Assembly (NCBI GenBank): GCA_028386065.3
Contig: JAKUCV010001981.1
Location: forward strand, 1 to 64,000
From: Turnera subulata
Taxonomy: Eukaryota; Streptophyta; Magnoliopsida; Malpighiales; Passifloraceae
Reading direction: 5' to 3'
Length of the DNA: 64,000 bases
Shown here: one piece after another, positions 1 to 10,092 of the stretch
How positions within the stretch are numbered: the stretch's first letter is position 1
Layout of the letters: each line of letters opens with the position of its first letter
The notes under the pieces: generated by a model
Told to the model about the DNA's origin: nothing
Database searches by the model: none
The model's input: the letters and a program-made list of their open reading frames with translations, nothing else
Translations under genes and position numbers: made by a program

Positions 1-23
1 TAACCGTTTGAGAGAAACTTTCC

Positions 24-1778
24 ATGGCTTCTTCAAGTAATTATGCAGGACTCTTCGAAGGACAATCAACCACTCGTCCACCGCTCTTTGATGGCACTAA
101 TTACAGCTACTGGAAGGAGAGGATGAGAATTTTCCTCCAATCCAACAACTATGCTCTTTGGCGAATCATGAAGATTGGAGAGCAAATTCTGACGAAGAAT
201 GTTGGTGAAATCACAGTGCCAAAGACGGAGGAGGAGTATAACGCTGCTGATATTACGATAGTTGAAAACAACGCCAAATCAATCAACATGCTCTATTATG
301 CAGTGAACCCAGATGATTACCAGAAAATCTCTTGCTGCACAACCGCAAAAGAAATGTGGGATAAGCTGGAGGTCACCTACGAAGGAACCAATCAAGTCCG
401 AGAGGCCAAAATCGACTCCCTCACTGCAGATTACGAACTCTTTCGAATGAAGGAGAACGAGGGAATAGAGGAGATGTTCGAACGATTTTCTAAAATCTTA
501 AACAACCTTCATGCTCTCAAGAAGATCTACTCCGACAAGGACTTGGTCAGAAAAGTCCTTAGATGCCTCACTCCCGAATGGCGTTCTAAAGCCGACGCAA
601 TCTATGAAAACATCGGGACATCGAACACAACCATTGACAGTCTTAGAGGTAATCTTCTAACCTATGAAACTACTATTTTTAAACCCTCTTTACAGGAACC
701 AAAGAAGAAGAACATAGCTCTCAAAGCTTCCACCTCCAAGACGCAAGAGCTCACTGAATCGGACTCTAGCGATGACGATCAAGAACTCGGACTTGTCACC
801 CGTAAAATACACAAATTCATGAAGAAAGAATTTGAAAGGAAAGGAAGGAAGACGTCTGGTCCACCTAAGTGCTATGGATGTGGAGAGGTTGGGCACATCA
901 AGCCTAAGTGCCCCAAGGCAAAAGGGGGAAAAGAAAAGAAGCCCTACAAGAAGCAAAGGGCATACATCTCTTGGGGAGGCGATTCCGACGATGAATCATC
1001 CGATAGTGATGAAGAAGAAACGACCAACCTATGTCTCATGGCACGAGGGGAAGAACCGGAAGAGGTAAGTACTTCTCACCCAAGCGAAGATTATACTTTT
1101 GAAGAATTGCAAGATGCATTTAATGAGCTTTATGATAAATACATTTCGGCATCTAGAGCTAATAAGGGCTTAAAGAAACAATTTGAAACTCTAGAGAATG
1201 ATATGGAGAAAGTGTCAAGTGAAAATGGAAAGCTTAAAGAGGAGAATAAGTTTTGCAGAAAGAGCAGTGCTAATAAACCAAAAAGTCAAATTAAGGAATG
1301 TGCATCATGCAAATCACTAAAGGAACAAATTGGAGAACTTGAAACAAAAACTAGGGAGTGTTCATCGTGTGAGACATTAAAAGAACCAGTTAATGAACTT
1401 GAAACAACACTAAAGAAATTTAACACCCCTCAAAAGAACTTGAATTCTCTCTTAGATAATTTGCAATCAACCAAACATGGAGTAGGATTCAAAAATGAGC
1501 TTAAGAAGAAGAAAATTGAGACTAAACCTAGGAAACCTAAGGTTCAACCTAAGGAAAACAAGGTGAGTAAAGTGCACAAACATAGGCAACATAGTAACTA
1601 TTATCAACCTAGAAGGATGCACAATCCAAATGTCATTTGTCATTATTGCAATAGAATAGGACATATTGCTCCCGTTTGCTTTACTAGGCATATGCATTGG
1701 GCGCAAGAAGAAGCTCATTACCGCTATGCTCCTAACACTCAAGGACCCAAGAAGATTTGGGTACCAAAATCTCATTGA
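24..1778 (+). CDS. Sirevirus gag polyprotein
   Basis: This 584-aa capsid/nucleocapsid protein packages the element RNA in cytoplasmic particles. The N-terminal part (about residues 15-60) shows the copia gag signature with an FDGTNYSYWKERM-type segment. A CCHC zinc knuckle follows at about residue 284 (CYGCGEVGHIKPKC), then acidic Ser/Asp/Glu-rich stretches, a long coiled-coil-like Lys/Glu segment (about 360-500) with repeated C-x2-C pairs, and a second knuckle near the C-terminus (CHYCNRIGHIAPVC). Two knuckles around a coiled coil is a known Sirevirus feature. The ATG at 24 is the first in frame and sits close to the expected 5' end. The ORF is open throughout and ends 20 bp before the pol frame, so it may still encode a full-length protein. 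Confidence 0.88.
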   Translation: MASSSNYAGLFEGQSTTRPPLFDGTNYSYWKERMRIFLQSNNYALWRIMKIGEQILTKNVGEITVPKTEEEYNAADITIVENNAKSINMLYYAVNPDDYQKISCCTTAKEMWDKLEVTYEGTNQVREAKIDSLTADYELFRMKENEGIEEMFERFSKILNNLHALKKIYSDKDLVRKVLRCLTPEWRSKADAIYENIGTSNTTIDSLRGNLLTYETTIFKPSLQEPKKKNIALKASTSKTQELTESDSSDDDQELGLVTRKIHKFMKKEFERKGRKTSGPPKCYGCGEVGHIKPKCPKAKGGKEKKPYKKQRAYISWGGDSDDESSDSDEEETTNLCLMARGEEPEEVSTSHPSEDYTFEELQDAFNELYDKYISASRANKGLKKQFETLENDMEKVSSENGKLKEENKFCRKSSANKPKSQIKECASCKSLKEQIGELETKTRECSSCETLKEPVNELETTLKKFNTPQKNLNSLLDNLQSTKHGVGFKNELKKKKIETKPRKPKVQPKENKVSKVHKHRQHSNYYQPRRMHNPNVICHYCNRIGHIAPVCFTRHMHWAQEEAHYRYAPNTQGPKKIWVPKSH

Positions 1779-1797
1779 TTTGCTTTTGTAGGTATGC

Positions 1798-3837
1798 TTG
1801 AAGGCATCAAGTGTACTTTGGTACCTTGATAGCGGATGCTCCAAGCACATGACTGGAGAAGCATCCAAGTTCCTACAAATTAAGCCATCAAATGGAGGAA
1901 ACGTTGTCTTTGGAGACAACAACAAAGGAAAGATCATCGGCATTGGCTCGGTTGGTAAAAATGAATCTTCCTCCATTGATAATGTTTTACTTGTTAAAGG
2001 TCTTAAACACAATCTCTTGAGCATAAGTCAATTATGTGACAAGGGAAATCGTGTGATTTTTGATTCCAAGTCATGCACTGTAGAACGTCTTAGTGATAAT
2101 AAGATCATTCTACATGGTGATAGAATTGACAACATTTATATGGTTAACTTGGAAGAGTCTTCATCAGAGTTTTCAAAATGTCTAATGAGCAAAGAAGATG
2201 ATATGTGGTTATGGCATCGTAGAATAGCTCACGTTAATATGAAGATGTTAAACAAATTGGTGACTCAAGACTTAGTGGTTGGTATTCCAAAGATTAAATT
2301 TGAGAAGGATTCTATATGTGATGCATGTCAAAAGGGGAAGCAAGTGAGAGCTTCGTTCAATTCCAAGAACGTTGTCTCAACATCTAGACCACTTCAACTT
2401 TTGCACATGGATCTCTTTGGTCCCTCACAAACCAAAAGCTTTGGAGGTAACTATTATGCCTTTGTAATTGTTGATGATTACACAAGATACACTTGGACCT
2501 TATTTCTTACACATAAAAGTGAAGCATTTAATGTTTTCAAGAGCTTTCTTAAGAAAGTTCAAAATGAAAAAGATTGTTCAATTGCTTGCATTAGAAGTGA
2601 TCATGGAGGTGAATTCGAAAACAATCAATTTTCAACTTTTTGTGATAAACATGGCATTGAGCATGATTTCTCAGCCCCTCGGACACCACAACAAAATGGC
2701 GTTGTTGAACGCAAGAATCGGTGTCTTGAGGAAATGGCAAGAACAATGCTCAATGAGGCTAAAATTCCTAAGTATTTCTGGGCTGATGCAGTGAGTACGG
2801 CCTGCTATGTGTTAAACCGAGCAATCATTAGGCCAATACTCATGAAAACGCCCTATGAATTATACAAGGGAAGAAAGCCTAACATTTCTCATTTACGAGT
2901 CTTTGGATGCAAATGTTTTGTTCATAATAATGGGAAAGACAATTTGGGAAAATTCGATGCAAAGTCTGATGAAGGCATCTTTCTCGGTTATTCATTGCGC
3001 AGCAAAGCGTATAGAGTCTTCAATAAACGCACTTTAAATGTTGAAGAATCCCCTCATGTTGTGTTTGCAGAAAATGATACTCGCTTGGCGAGAAAGGACT
3101 TTTGTGATGATCTTGTAGGTACACTTGAGAAGATATCCTTGGGCGACAAAGAAGAAGAAGAGCCAAGTCACTCACCCAAAGACAGCTCAAACGCGGAAGA
3201 AACAACGGTTGATGTCAACCAAGAACTCCCTAGAGGATGGCGAGAATCGAAAGACCATCCTCTTGAAACGGTAATTGGTGATATCAACCGCGGTGTAAGT
3301 ACTCGCAATTCCCTTAGAGATACTGTAAGTCACATGGCATTTGTTTCACAAATTGAGCCAACAACCATTTCTGAAGCAATTAATGATGAACATTGGACCT
3401 TGGCTATGCAAGAAGAGCTAAACCAATTCAAACGTAATGATGTTTGGAAATTGGTTCCAAGGCCTATTGATCATACAATAATTGGCACGAAATGGGTGTT
3501 TAGAAATAAATTAGATGAAAATGGCATAATAACTAGAAATAAAGCTAGGTTAGTAGCAAAAGGTTATAATCAAGAAGAGGAAATCGATTTTGAAGAAACA
3601 TATGCACCAGTTGCACGATTAGAAGCCATTCGCTTATTGCTTGCATTTACATCGTCAATGGACTTTAAGCTGTGTCAAATGGATGTTAAAAGTGCATTTC
3701 TAAATGGCTTCATTCAAGAAGAAGTGTATGTTAATCAACCCCCAGGCTTTGAAGATCATGCATTTCCTGATCATGTCTTCAAACTTAAGAAAGCACTCTA
3801 TGGTCTTAAGCTCCTAGAGCTTGGTATGAATGCTTGA
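1798..3837 (+). CDS. Sirevirus pol, protease-integrase-RT (upstream frame)
   Basis: This is the upstream part of pol. The aspartic protease motif is [13 protein letters not shown]. The integrase zinc-binding HHCC follows (H-x4-H at WHRRIAH; C-x2-C at CDAC), and the integrase core has D in HMDLFGP, D in RSDHGGEF and E in GVVERKN. The RT palm begins around [13 protein letters not shown]. No clear ATG exists and the frame opens after a TAG at 1789, so translation probably depended on gag readthrough or frameshifting. The remains of the usual gag-pol linker are spread over three frames between 1772 and 1800. The frame is lost at about 3810, just after the conserved ALYGLK, by what looks like a 4-bp deletion. 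The downstream ORF continues the RT. Confidence 0.85.
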   Translation: MKASSVLWYLDSGCSKHMTGEASKFLQIKPSNGGNVVFGDNNKGKIIGIGSVGKNESSSIDNVLLVKGLKHNLLSISQLCDKGNRVIFDSKSCTVERLSDNKIILHGDRIDNIYMVNLEESSSEFSKCLMSKEDDMWLWHRRIAHVNMKMLNKLVTQDLVVGIPKIKFEKDSICDACQKGKQVRASFNSKNVVSTSRPLQLLHMDLFGPSQTKSFGGNYYAFVIVDDYTRYTWTLFLTHKSEAFNVFKSFLKKVQNEKDCSIACIRSDHGGEFENNQFSTFCDKHGIEHDFSAPRTPQQNGVVERKNRCLEEMARTMLNEAKIPKYFWADAVSTACYVLNRAIIRPILMKTPYELYKGRKPNISHLRVFGCKCFVHNNGKDNLGKFDAKSDEGIFLGYSLRSKAYRVFNKRTLNVEESPHVVFAENDTRLARKDFCDDLVGTLEKISLGDKEEEEPSHSPKDSSNAEETTVDVNQELPRGWRESKDHPLETVIGDINRGVSTRNSLRDTVSHMAFVSQIEPTTISEAINDEHWTLAMQEELNQFKRNDVWKLVPRPIDHTIIGTKWVFRNKLDENGIITRNKARLVAKGYNQEEEIDFEETYAPVARLEAIRLLLAFTSSMDFKLCQMDVKSAFLNGFIQEEVYVNQPPGFEDHAFPDHVFKLKKALYGLKLLELGMNA

Positions 3838-4883
3838 GCAAATTTCTTTTGGACAATGGGTTCAAAAGGGGAAAGGTGGATACTACGCTCTTTATTAAAA
3901 GTAAAAACAATGACATCCTCTTAGTACAAATTTATGTAGATGACATCATTTTCGGTGCTACTAACATATCCTTGTGCAAGGAATTCTCTGCTATGATGAC
4001 CAGAGAATTTGAGATGTCCATGATGGGTGAATTGACTTTCTTTTTGGGACTGCAAGTCAAACAAATGAAGGAAGGCACATTCATCTCACAATCAAAGTAT
4101 TGCAAGGAATTGCTTAAGCGTTTTGAAATGGACGGATCAAAGGAAATGGCCACACCCATGAGCACTTCTGTACTTCTAGACAACGATGAGAAAGGTAAGG
4201 AAGTTGAGGTAAAAAAATATCGAGGTATGATCGGATCCCTTCTCTACTTAACTGCAAGTAGGCCGAACATTATGTTTAGAGTTTGTTTATGTGCTAGGTA
4301 TCAAGCATGCCCTAAAGAGTCTCTTCTTAAGGCAATTAAAAGAATTATGAAATACCTAATAGGCACAATTAATGTTGGACTATGGTATCCTAAAGGTTCT
4401 ACACTTCAACTCATGGGCTATTCCGACTCAGACTTTGCAGGATGCAAACTAGATCGTAAGAGTACTAGTGGATCTTGTCACTTACTCGGGAGCTCCTTAG
4501 TTTCTTGGTTTAGTAAGAAACAAGCTAGTGTAGCATTATCCACCACCGAGGCAGAATACATTGCAGCTGGTAGTTGTTGTGCTCAAATCATTTGGATGAA
4601 ACAACAATTAGAGGATTATGGTCTTAACATCAATCACATTCCTCTTAGGTGTGACAATACTAGTGCCACAAGTCTAACTAAAAATCCAATCTTACACTCA
4701 AGGACTAAACATATTGACATTAGACATCACTTTATTAGAGATCATGTTCTCAAGGGAGACATAGCTATTGAATTTGTGGACACAAAATTTCAATTAGCAG
4801 ACATTTTTACAAAACCCTTGGAGCAAGAGTCATTCTTTCGCATTCGTACTGAACTTGGCATTCTTGACTCTACAATAATCTAA
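3834..4883 (+). CDS. Sirevirus pol, RT C-terminal half and RNase H (downstream frame)
   Basis: This 349-aa continuation of pol lies in a different frame and overlaps the preceding ORF end by 4 bp. It contains the RT catalytic YVDD box ([13 protein letters not shown]), the conserved copia segment around FFLGLQVKQ, and RNase H with its acidic residues ([26 protein letters not shown]) and the C-terminal [13 protein letters not shown] block. It ends with the usual LADIFTKPL motif. All catalytic residues are present, so the frame break near 3810 is the only clear lesion in pol. That suggests a relatively recent inactivation. Confidence 0.85.
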   Translation: MSKFLLDNGFKRGKVDTTLFIKSKNNDILLVQIYVDDIIFGATNISLCKEFSAMMTREFEMSMMGELTFFLGLQVKQMKEGTFISQSKYCKELLKRFEMDGSKEMATPMSTSVLLDNDEKGKEVEVKKYRGMIGSLLYLTASRPNIMFRVCLCARYQACPKESLLKAIKRIMKYLIGTINVGLWYPKGSTLQLMGYSDSDFAGCKLDRKSTSGSCHLLGSSLVSWFSKKQASVALSTTEAEYIAAGSCCAQIIWMKQQLEDYGLNINHIPLRCDNTSATSLTKNPILHSRTKHIDIRHHFIRDHVLKGDIAIEFVDTKFQLADIFTKPLEQESFFRIRTELGILDSTII

Positions 4884-4887
4884 ATTC

Positions 4888-5060
4888 ATGCATTCTTTCA
4901 TCATAATTATCACACATACAAAGATCATAAAACCTAAATTTCTTCATTACAATCACACACACACACGCTCACACTATTTCATAATATTACAATCACACAC
5001 ATGCTTACATTATTTATATTACATTACAATCACACATATTTTTAACATACATACCTATCA
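4888..5060 (+). repeat. Degenerate CA-rich tandem repeat after pol
   Basis: Four or five imperfect copies of an ATTACAATCACACACA-like unit are separated by short AT-rich spacers. They lie between the pol stop and the 3' end of the antisense ORF. No coding potential is evident. Confidence 0.6.
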
Positions 5061-5071
5061 TAATCTAGCTC

Positions 5072-5755
5072 CTAATGATTTGGTACAGCAGTTACAGAGA
5101 AGCTATTAGGGTCATTGACTATATTAACCCTCACACTATCATTCCATGCAAACCACATTCCACCCGAGTTATTCTGGCCAGGGATTTCAAACCGGTTCAC
5201 TGATGGAAAACGGAGAGGGATGACCCCGTGATTTTCGCCAGGTTGCCATAATGTCTCGGTGAGCAGAACCATGTTCGGCTTGTATTGGTTCTTCAGGTCT
5301 CTCAAGGTTCTTGCAAAGTCTTCAGAGCGCCAAGTGATTCCCCTGCAATTCCACACTAGCAGGCGAACCTTTGGCCACGTCGGTGGTAAGATAGGGGCCC
5401 GTGAAGCACTCTGAGCAGTCATTGAAAGACAGTAATAACTTCCTTGTTCTAAGGTTTGATGGGTAGACTCCATTTGAAAACTTTCATGCCTTTTAGATAT
5501 GAAGAACATGGTGGCATTGGCGGTACCATAGAAGGATGTTCTAAGTGGGCTTTGACTCTCAAGAAAAATTGACTCTTCCATGGGTGTGACAAAAAACCTA
5601 GAAAAGTAGAGCTCATCAACAAATACTAAGCGAGGCATTTTACCTAGCTCATTAGGCAGCTCCTCAGACGGCTCACTCACCATACTATAGGCTAATCGGT
5701 TTCTCCTGCCTACGGCTGCACCCTCAACAAAAAAGACAGTGGAAGGGGAAGGCAT
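5072..5755 (-). CDS. Antisense ORF: novel N-terminus joined to a truncated LINE-type endonuclease (EEP) fragment
   Basis: This 227-aa ORF is uninterrupted and runs opposite to the surrounding Sirevirus. Residues 1-95 (MPSPSTVFFVEG...) match no family I recognise. Residues about 128-225 match the first part of an L1-type ORF2 endonuclease of the exonuclease/endonuclease/phosphatase fold: VRLLVWNCRG with the metal-site Asn, then LLTETLW with the catalytic Glu, then GGMWFAWND. The rest of the domain, including the catalytic Asp and His, is absent, so nuclease activity is unlikely. A TATA box lies 84 bp upstream of the ATG. A diverged copy at 24456-25139 is about 75-80 percent identical in protein by eye, with little visible similarity outside the ORF. 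That argues for past selection on the protein. Function unknown. Confidence 0.6.
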   Translation of the reverse strand: MPSPSTVFFVEGAAVGRRNRLAYSMVSEPSEELPNELGKMPRLVFVDELYFSRFFVTPMEESIFLESQSPLRTSFYGTANATMFFISKRHESFQMESTHQTLEQGSYYCLSMTAQSASRAPILPPTWPKVRLLVWNCRGITWRSEDFARTLRDLKNQYKPNMVLLTETLWQPGENHGVIPLRFPSVNRFEIPGQNNSGGMWFAWNDSVRVNIVNDPNSFSVTAVPNH

Positions 5756-5838
5756 TCTTGCTTTTGATATTTTTTTACTAACTCTCTTTCAGAAATTGGC
5801 TTATAATTTTTTGTGTCTAATGAGCTCTATCGTATGCC

Positions 5839-5846
5839 TATTTATA
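5839..5846 (-). promoter_or_regulatory. TATA box of the antisense ORF
   Basis: TATAAATA on the minus strand, 84 bp upstream of the antisense ATG at 5755. This is a typical plant TATA-to-ATG distance for a short leader. No experimental support. Confidence 0.5.
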
Positions 5847-5849
5847 GAA

Positions 5850-6440
5850 ACACAACTATGTTGCTTCTTCTCTCAGAAGGTGACCCCTACCAATTTCTGA
5901 AATGTCCAGAGATTGTTTAGGAGGTGACCCCTACCTATCTTTGAAAAATGTTCAGAAGAAGGCCCCTCCAAACTGCTTCAATTTTCAAGAATCTTCTCTT
6001 TCAACAACTTGCCAATTAGTTAAATTATTGCTCAATCAATGTCTGCAACCCTACAAATTTTTGCGATTATCAAAGATTTCCTTTTTGACAATCGTGGTTT
6101 TAATTGCATTATTGATTCATCACGGGATTTACTGTCTGATTAGCTGGGCATCAGAGGCAACCAAAGTCCAACTGAAAAGACATTTTCTCAAGCCCGGTAT
6201 AGTTACGACAAGGAGACGCCTCCTCATCTTGGCAGGATAGAAATCCAAGAAAATATTTCTTGGGGGCAGAGGCTTCCTTACTACCTCTTAAATTTGTTGC
6301 ATATGTTTCTATCTTAATAAAGCTTGTATCTTTTTGTTACTAACTTGAGCGTTGGAGGCTCGTCTAACTCTGTTTTGCAGGTACACCTCAATTCGGATCA
6401 CAAGCGAGGATGAACAAAAGGACTTAACTAAACAAAACAG
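5850..6440. other. Spacer between antisense gene and palindrome array
   Basis: No gene is seen. Two near-copies of GAGGTGACCCCTACC lie about 50 bp apart (around 5878 and 5921). On the plus strand an AATAAA-type signal (about 6317) is followed by a TTGAGCGTTGGAGG...TTTTGCAGGT segment (6345-6385) that resembles LTR R-U5 ends of plant retroelements. Part of an older LTR may therefore be embedded here. Confidence 0.35.
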
Positions 6441-6444
6441 AGCC

Positions 6445-6973
6445 AACATCGATGTTGCCCAACATAACATCGATGTTGGATGCAATTCACAACTGGCCGA
6501 ATATTCAAAACATCGATGTTGCGTATCACAACATCGATGTTTAGGTAAGTCTTCAAAACTCTCACTACAACATCGATGTTTAGTCATCCAACATCGATGT
6601 TTGCACTATTTCACTTAATTTCTCTAAATTTTCGAAGGTCCAAAACATCGATGTTTTGAGGACCAACATCGATGTTTGACCATTTTGATTAAACATCAAT
6701 TCGACCGAGTGCATAAAACATCGATGTTTAGGTATACAACATCGATGTTTAAACAATGGCATGTTTCCCTTTTTTTTGGCAGAGAGCAAAAAACATTGAT
6801 GTTTGAGTACAAAACATCGATGTTGCATCAAGGGCATGTTTTCTCTTTTTCGGCCAAGTGCATAAAACATCGAAGTTCCCTCTGGAAACATCGATGTTTG
6901 ACCGTTGCAGTTCAAAAAAAAATAGCCGTTGAGCCATCTAAACATCGATGTTCTGGGTCAGAACATCGATGTT
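6445..6973. repeat. Array of 16 AACATCGATGTT palindromes in eight pairs
   Basis: Perfect 12-bp palindromes start at 6445, 6466, 6509, 6530, 6569, 6590, 6644, 6665, 6717, 6738, 6813, 6887, 6941 and 6962. One-base variants start at 6792 and 6866. They form eight pairs, each spaced exactly 21 bp start to start (9-bp spacer). Successive pairs lie 60-75 bp apart, the last five steps being 73-75 bp. A further pair lies in the 3' LTR at 8944 and 8964. Palindromic repeats are reported for Sirevirus non-coding regions in general. This motif and its exact phasing are read directly here. Confidence 0.95.
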
Positions 6974-7039
6974 CTGCCGTTGTTTTTCAAAAAAAATAGC
7001 CGTTTGAGGCCTCTAACGGCTACTTTTTGAACCCCTCCA

Positions 7040-7047
7040 TATATATA
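7040..7047 (+). promoter_or_regulatory. TATA box upstream of Sirevirus ORF3
   Basis: TATATATA sits 147 bp before the ORF3 ATG and 67 bp after the last palindrome. A pyrimidine-rich leader (TCTCCTCTTCTC-like) of about 130 bp follows, typical of plant 5' UTRs and LTR R-U5 starts. It suggests ORF3 can be transcribed from its own promoter. Confidence 0.55.
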
Positions 7048-7193
7048 CTCATCTCCTCTTCTCATCTCCACCTACTTCTCTGCTCACAAGCTTCCTCTTC
7101 TCTCACTTTGCTCTTCCTTTCCTTTTACACACTCTTTGGCTTTCATTCTTCTCATCTCACTCCATTTCATTCCATATTCCTTCTTCTTTAATC

Positions 7194-8432
7194 ATGGTTG
7201 GTGGAAAGAAAAGTTCCAAAGGAAAAGACCCTTTGCAAGAGCACCCACCCAAAAGAAGAAGCTCCTCAAGCTCTGTCCATCAATATTTCGTGGAGGGTTC
7301 CAACATTTGGTTCACTTCCCGGAATCAACCCAACCATTACCTATCCTTTTTCGCCAAACGAGCCATTGCACCACCACGATACCTCCCCGAGGACGACCCT
7401 CATGAGAAGCAATACGCGAACCTTCAACGACTTCTTCAAGAGTCTCATATCTGGGAGTTTGTTACCCGGAGGCGACATGAATTTAATGCCGACTTCATCC
7501 GAGCCTTTTACTCTACTCTCACCCGAGACGGAGACATTCTATCCGCACAAGTGAATGGCAAAACAATTCAGCTCACCTTGGAGCAGTTCGGAACCCTTGC
7601 CAAACTGCCTTTCCAAGGACACGACATCTCTGCCTATGGGGATGATCATTTTCTCACCACCCATGAAGTACCTCTTCTAGCTGAGCTCGGTTTCACGGAG
7701 GTGAAGAAAAACCGTTCCGGCCGACCCACCATTCACTCGATAAATCCGGAGTACAGGGTCCTTTTCTATCTTCTCCACGGGGCGCCCATCAATTGGGCAC
7801 GTTTCGTCCTCATGCATATGACGGAACATGCGACCAACTATCATCCTCTACCATATGCTTTCTTGGTCACCAACATTTTGCTGGGTGCCGGTTTCAATCC
7901 GTTGGTAGGAAGTCTAACTCCTCATGCTAAAATTTGGGCGATTTCTGACGCCACCTTCCGAACCGGACAACCTGAGGCTGCTCAACGGCCTGCCCAAGCA
8001 GCTGAACAACAAGCAGAAGAACAACCAGCAGGCGCACCTCTCGCACTTCCAGCTCCTGTCCAAGCTCCTCCGGTTACGCTTGATTTTATTGCGGCTTCCC
8101 TCCATGCCTTACCACTTAGTGTGAATACCATGGGACTCTCTATCAATACCATGGGACACACTATCGAAGGCATGGAACGATCCATTGATCGCATCGACAC
8201 GGAAGTGCAAAGATAAGGGCATGATCGTCGCTTATATTTTGCTCATGTCAACTATGCTCCTCCACCATATCACTCCTCCACCGTACTTCAGGACTTGAAT
8301 GTTGATGATGGAGATGATGATGATGATGAGGACTACACACCAATGGAAGAAGATGATGAAGAAGAAGATGATGGTGATGAGGAAGCCAATGAAGAAGATG
8401 ATGATAATGATGATGAGAGCCTATCTTTCTAA
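7194..8432 (+). CDS. Sirevirus third ORF (env-like position), interrupted by one stop
   Basis: The ATG at 7194 opens 340 codons to a TAA at 8214-8216. The same frame continues for 71 more codons to 8432, so the gene probably encoded about 412 aa. The body (residues 50-240) resembles the plant retroelement protein found after pol in many Sireviruses, sometimes annotated as putative plant transposon protein: an FYSTL...TLEQF block, then LLHGAPINWARFVLMHM and LPYAFLVTNILLGAGF. An Ala/Pro/Gln-rich linker (about 262-295) and a short heptad-like Met/Ile segment follow. Downstream of the stop the tail is almost pure Asp/Glu. I see no signal peptide and no convincing membrane anchor, so calling it an envelope protein would be positional only. 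Confidence 0.7.
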
Positions 8433-8512
8433 AACCTTTATTTCTTGCTATGTTTATGTTTCCTTTTCAATTCAATAAAATTCTTCTTATTGCCAATTCT
8501 TTTTGCTAATGA

Positions 8513-8651
8513 CAAAAGGGGCAAGAAAATAAGAAGAAGTATATGCACCAAGTTAGGGGGAATTAAAGTTAGGGGAATTTAACCTCACCAATATCTTCAT
8601 AAAACTTGGCATATACTTCTATTTGTTTGTCATCATCAAAAAGGGGGAAAT
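8513..8651 (+). promoter_or_regulatory. Multiple polypurine tracts before the 3' LTR
   Basis: Purine runs occur at 8513-8539 (AAAAGGGGCAAGAAAATAAG-like) and 8553-8578 (two AGGGGG/AGGGG blocks), with the final tract AAAAAGGGGGAAAT at 8638-8651 directly abutting the LTR start. Several tracts before the 3' LTR is an established Sirevirus feature. The last one is the probable plus-strand primer. Confidence 0.75.
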
Positions 8652-8984
8652 TGTTAGAACTCATTCGTCATTGTCTCATTTCAGGGTTTTGATGATGACA
8701 AACCAACCATTGCTCAATTGATGACAACCTTGAAGCAAAAAGAAACCAATCAAAGAAGCAAAAGTCTAAAGTGAAAGGAGTACAAGGATTGAAGCAACAA
8801 GGATGAAGAAATATAGGAATTATCTATAGGAACTTCTTGTAAATGGTAACTCAAATCTTCCAAGTTATTAGCTCAAACCAAAAATCATTTTCCTTCATGC
8901 ATTCATTAATCATATATGTCATAAAATTGTTCCTTGAGTCCTAAACATCGATGTTGTGTCCAAAACATCGATGTTCTATGTTTT
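8652..8984 (+). repeat. Partial Sirevirus 3' LTR
   Basis: It begins TGTTAGAACTC immediately after the polypurine tract. About 330 bp remain before chromovirus gag takes over on the opposite strand. It contains a palindrome pair at 8944-8975 (starts 20 bp apart, unlike the 21 bp of the main array). The exact junction is somewhere in 8976-8995. Confidence 0.75.
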
Positions 8985-8989
8985 CAAAG

Positions 8990-10000
8990 CTATGGTTGCT
9001 TTGGGCATGCATAATGATAATGTCCCAACTCATTGCATTCAAAGCATCTGACCGATGATATGGGACGTCGGAAGCGGTTATCTCTAGAATTAGTCACACC
9101 AGGTCCACTCCACCCTCCAGTCGGAGCTCCGTGGTTGTTAGTCCAACCACGTCCATAAGTCGTCTGCTGATACTATCCTCGCCCAGCTGCAGGTGTGCTA
9201 GCGGCAGGTGCATATGGCTTCTTGTTCTGACTGGAAGGTACTTGTGGTGCATTTCTCTTCCGGCGATAGTCCTGTTGATCACGCCAGGTAACTTCAACCT
9301 TCTGAGCATCCCTTACCATGTCCTGATATCCAGCATAATCCTTGCATCCTATGATAGCTCGGATGTCAGGATGTTGACCTCTCCAGAAACGTTGGCATCT
9401 GGCTTTGGTTGTTGCTACCAGATCTCCAACATACGGGGACAAACGATCAAACTTCTTCTCATACTCCGTCACGGTCATATTATCCTGGCGCAATTCCAGG
9501 AATTCGCTCTGCATGCATTCCTGAAATTCCTCGGTAATGAACTTATCCTTGAACATGGCCGTGAACTCAGCCCATGGCATCACCACTGGTTTCAGCTGGT
9601 CTCTTTTGGTAGATTCCCACCATGTTGCTGCTTCTTCACGGAAAAAAGAAGCGGCATTGTTCGCCCACTGGTCAGTTGTGCACTTGATCTTAAGCATGAC
9701 CCTGGTGATCTGACATAGCCACTCGTCCGCCTCACGAGGGTCAGTCGCTCCTGATAAATGCTCACCTCTAAGCTCAGATAGCTTGGTAAAAATAGAGTCT
9801 TCGACTGGTCCCCCAGCTGTCTGTCGATGAAGGATCTAGGTCATCATGTGCATCATCTGCAAGGACATGTGGTATGGCATACCCGATACCCCATCGTAGA
9901 CATGTGGTTCTTCTTCGTACTCATGCGGTTGACTGATTGACACTTGGTCCTCTTCCAAGTGCTGCTGGGCGGCATGCTGGTGTCCCTCATCCAGATCCAT
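8990..10000 (-). pseudogene. Chromovirus gag pseudogene
   Basis: The probable start is the ATG at 10000 (MDLDEGHQH...). A single frame runs to the junction, with TAG stops at 9836-9838, 9173-9175 and 8990-8992. Two of them (9836, 9173) stand where glutamine would fit. The core (9697-9173) is a retrotransposon gag domain with the EAATWWESTKR signature and TVTEYEKKFDRLSPY. A CCHC zinc knuckle, CFECNELGHYHYAC, is at 9005-9046. The knuckle places the fragment's end just short of the gag-pol boundary. Confidence 0.85.
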
Positions 10001-10092
10001 CTCGTCCTTCCTATATAAAGATGTATGCATGAGTATCATATTTATAACATGTGGAGCAGGATATGCACAGACAATCAAAAAACAACCAAGGA

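Larger units (their letters stand above)
1..8984 (+). mobile_element. Sirevirus (Ty1/copia, Maximus/SIRE-type) retrotransposon, partial
   Basis: The order is gag, pol in PR-IN-RT-RNaseH order, a long spacer, a third ORF, polypurine tracts and an LTR start. Copia domain order, a two-zinc-finger gag and a third ORF after pol are the hallmarks of the Sirevirus lineage. The 5' LTR and primer site lie left of the window, since the gag ATG is at base 24. The right end is lost: the 3' LTR begins at 8652 and breaks at about 8976-8995, where chromovirus gag begins on the other strand. The pol-to-ORF3 spacer is unusually rich, with an antisense gene and a palindrome array. Confidence 0.85.

Noticed and set aside
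6445..6973. Regularly spaced palindromic repeats that look CRISPR-like
   Set aside because: Plant nuclear retrotransposon context, 9-bp inner spacers, no cas genes. They are paired regulatory-type palindromes.
6309..6999. Overlapping ORFs on both strands across the palindrome array
   Set aside because: Their residues (repeated KHRC or TSMF) come from translating the palindromes in several frames. No domain.
7194..8216. Calling Sirevirus ORF3 a true envelope gene
   Set aside because: No signal peptide or clear membrane segment is visible. Position alone is not enough.
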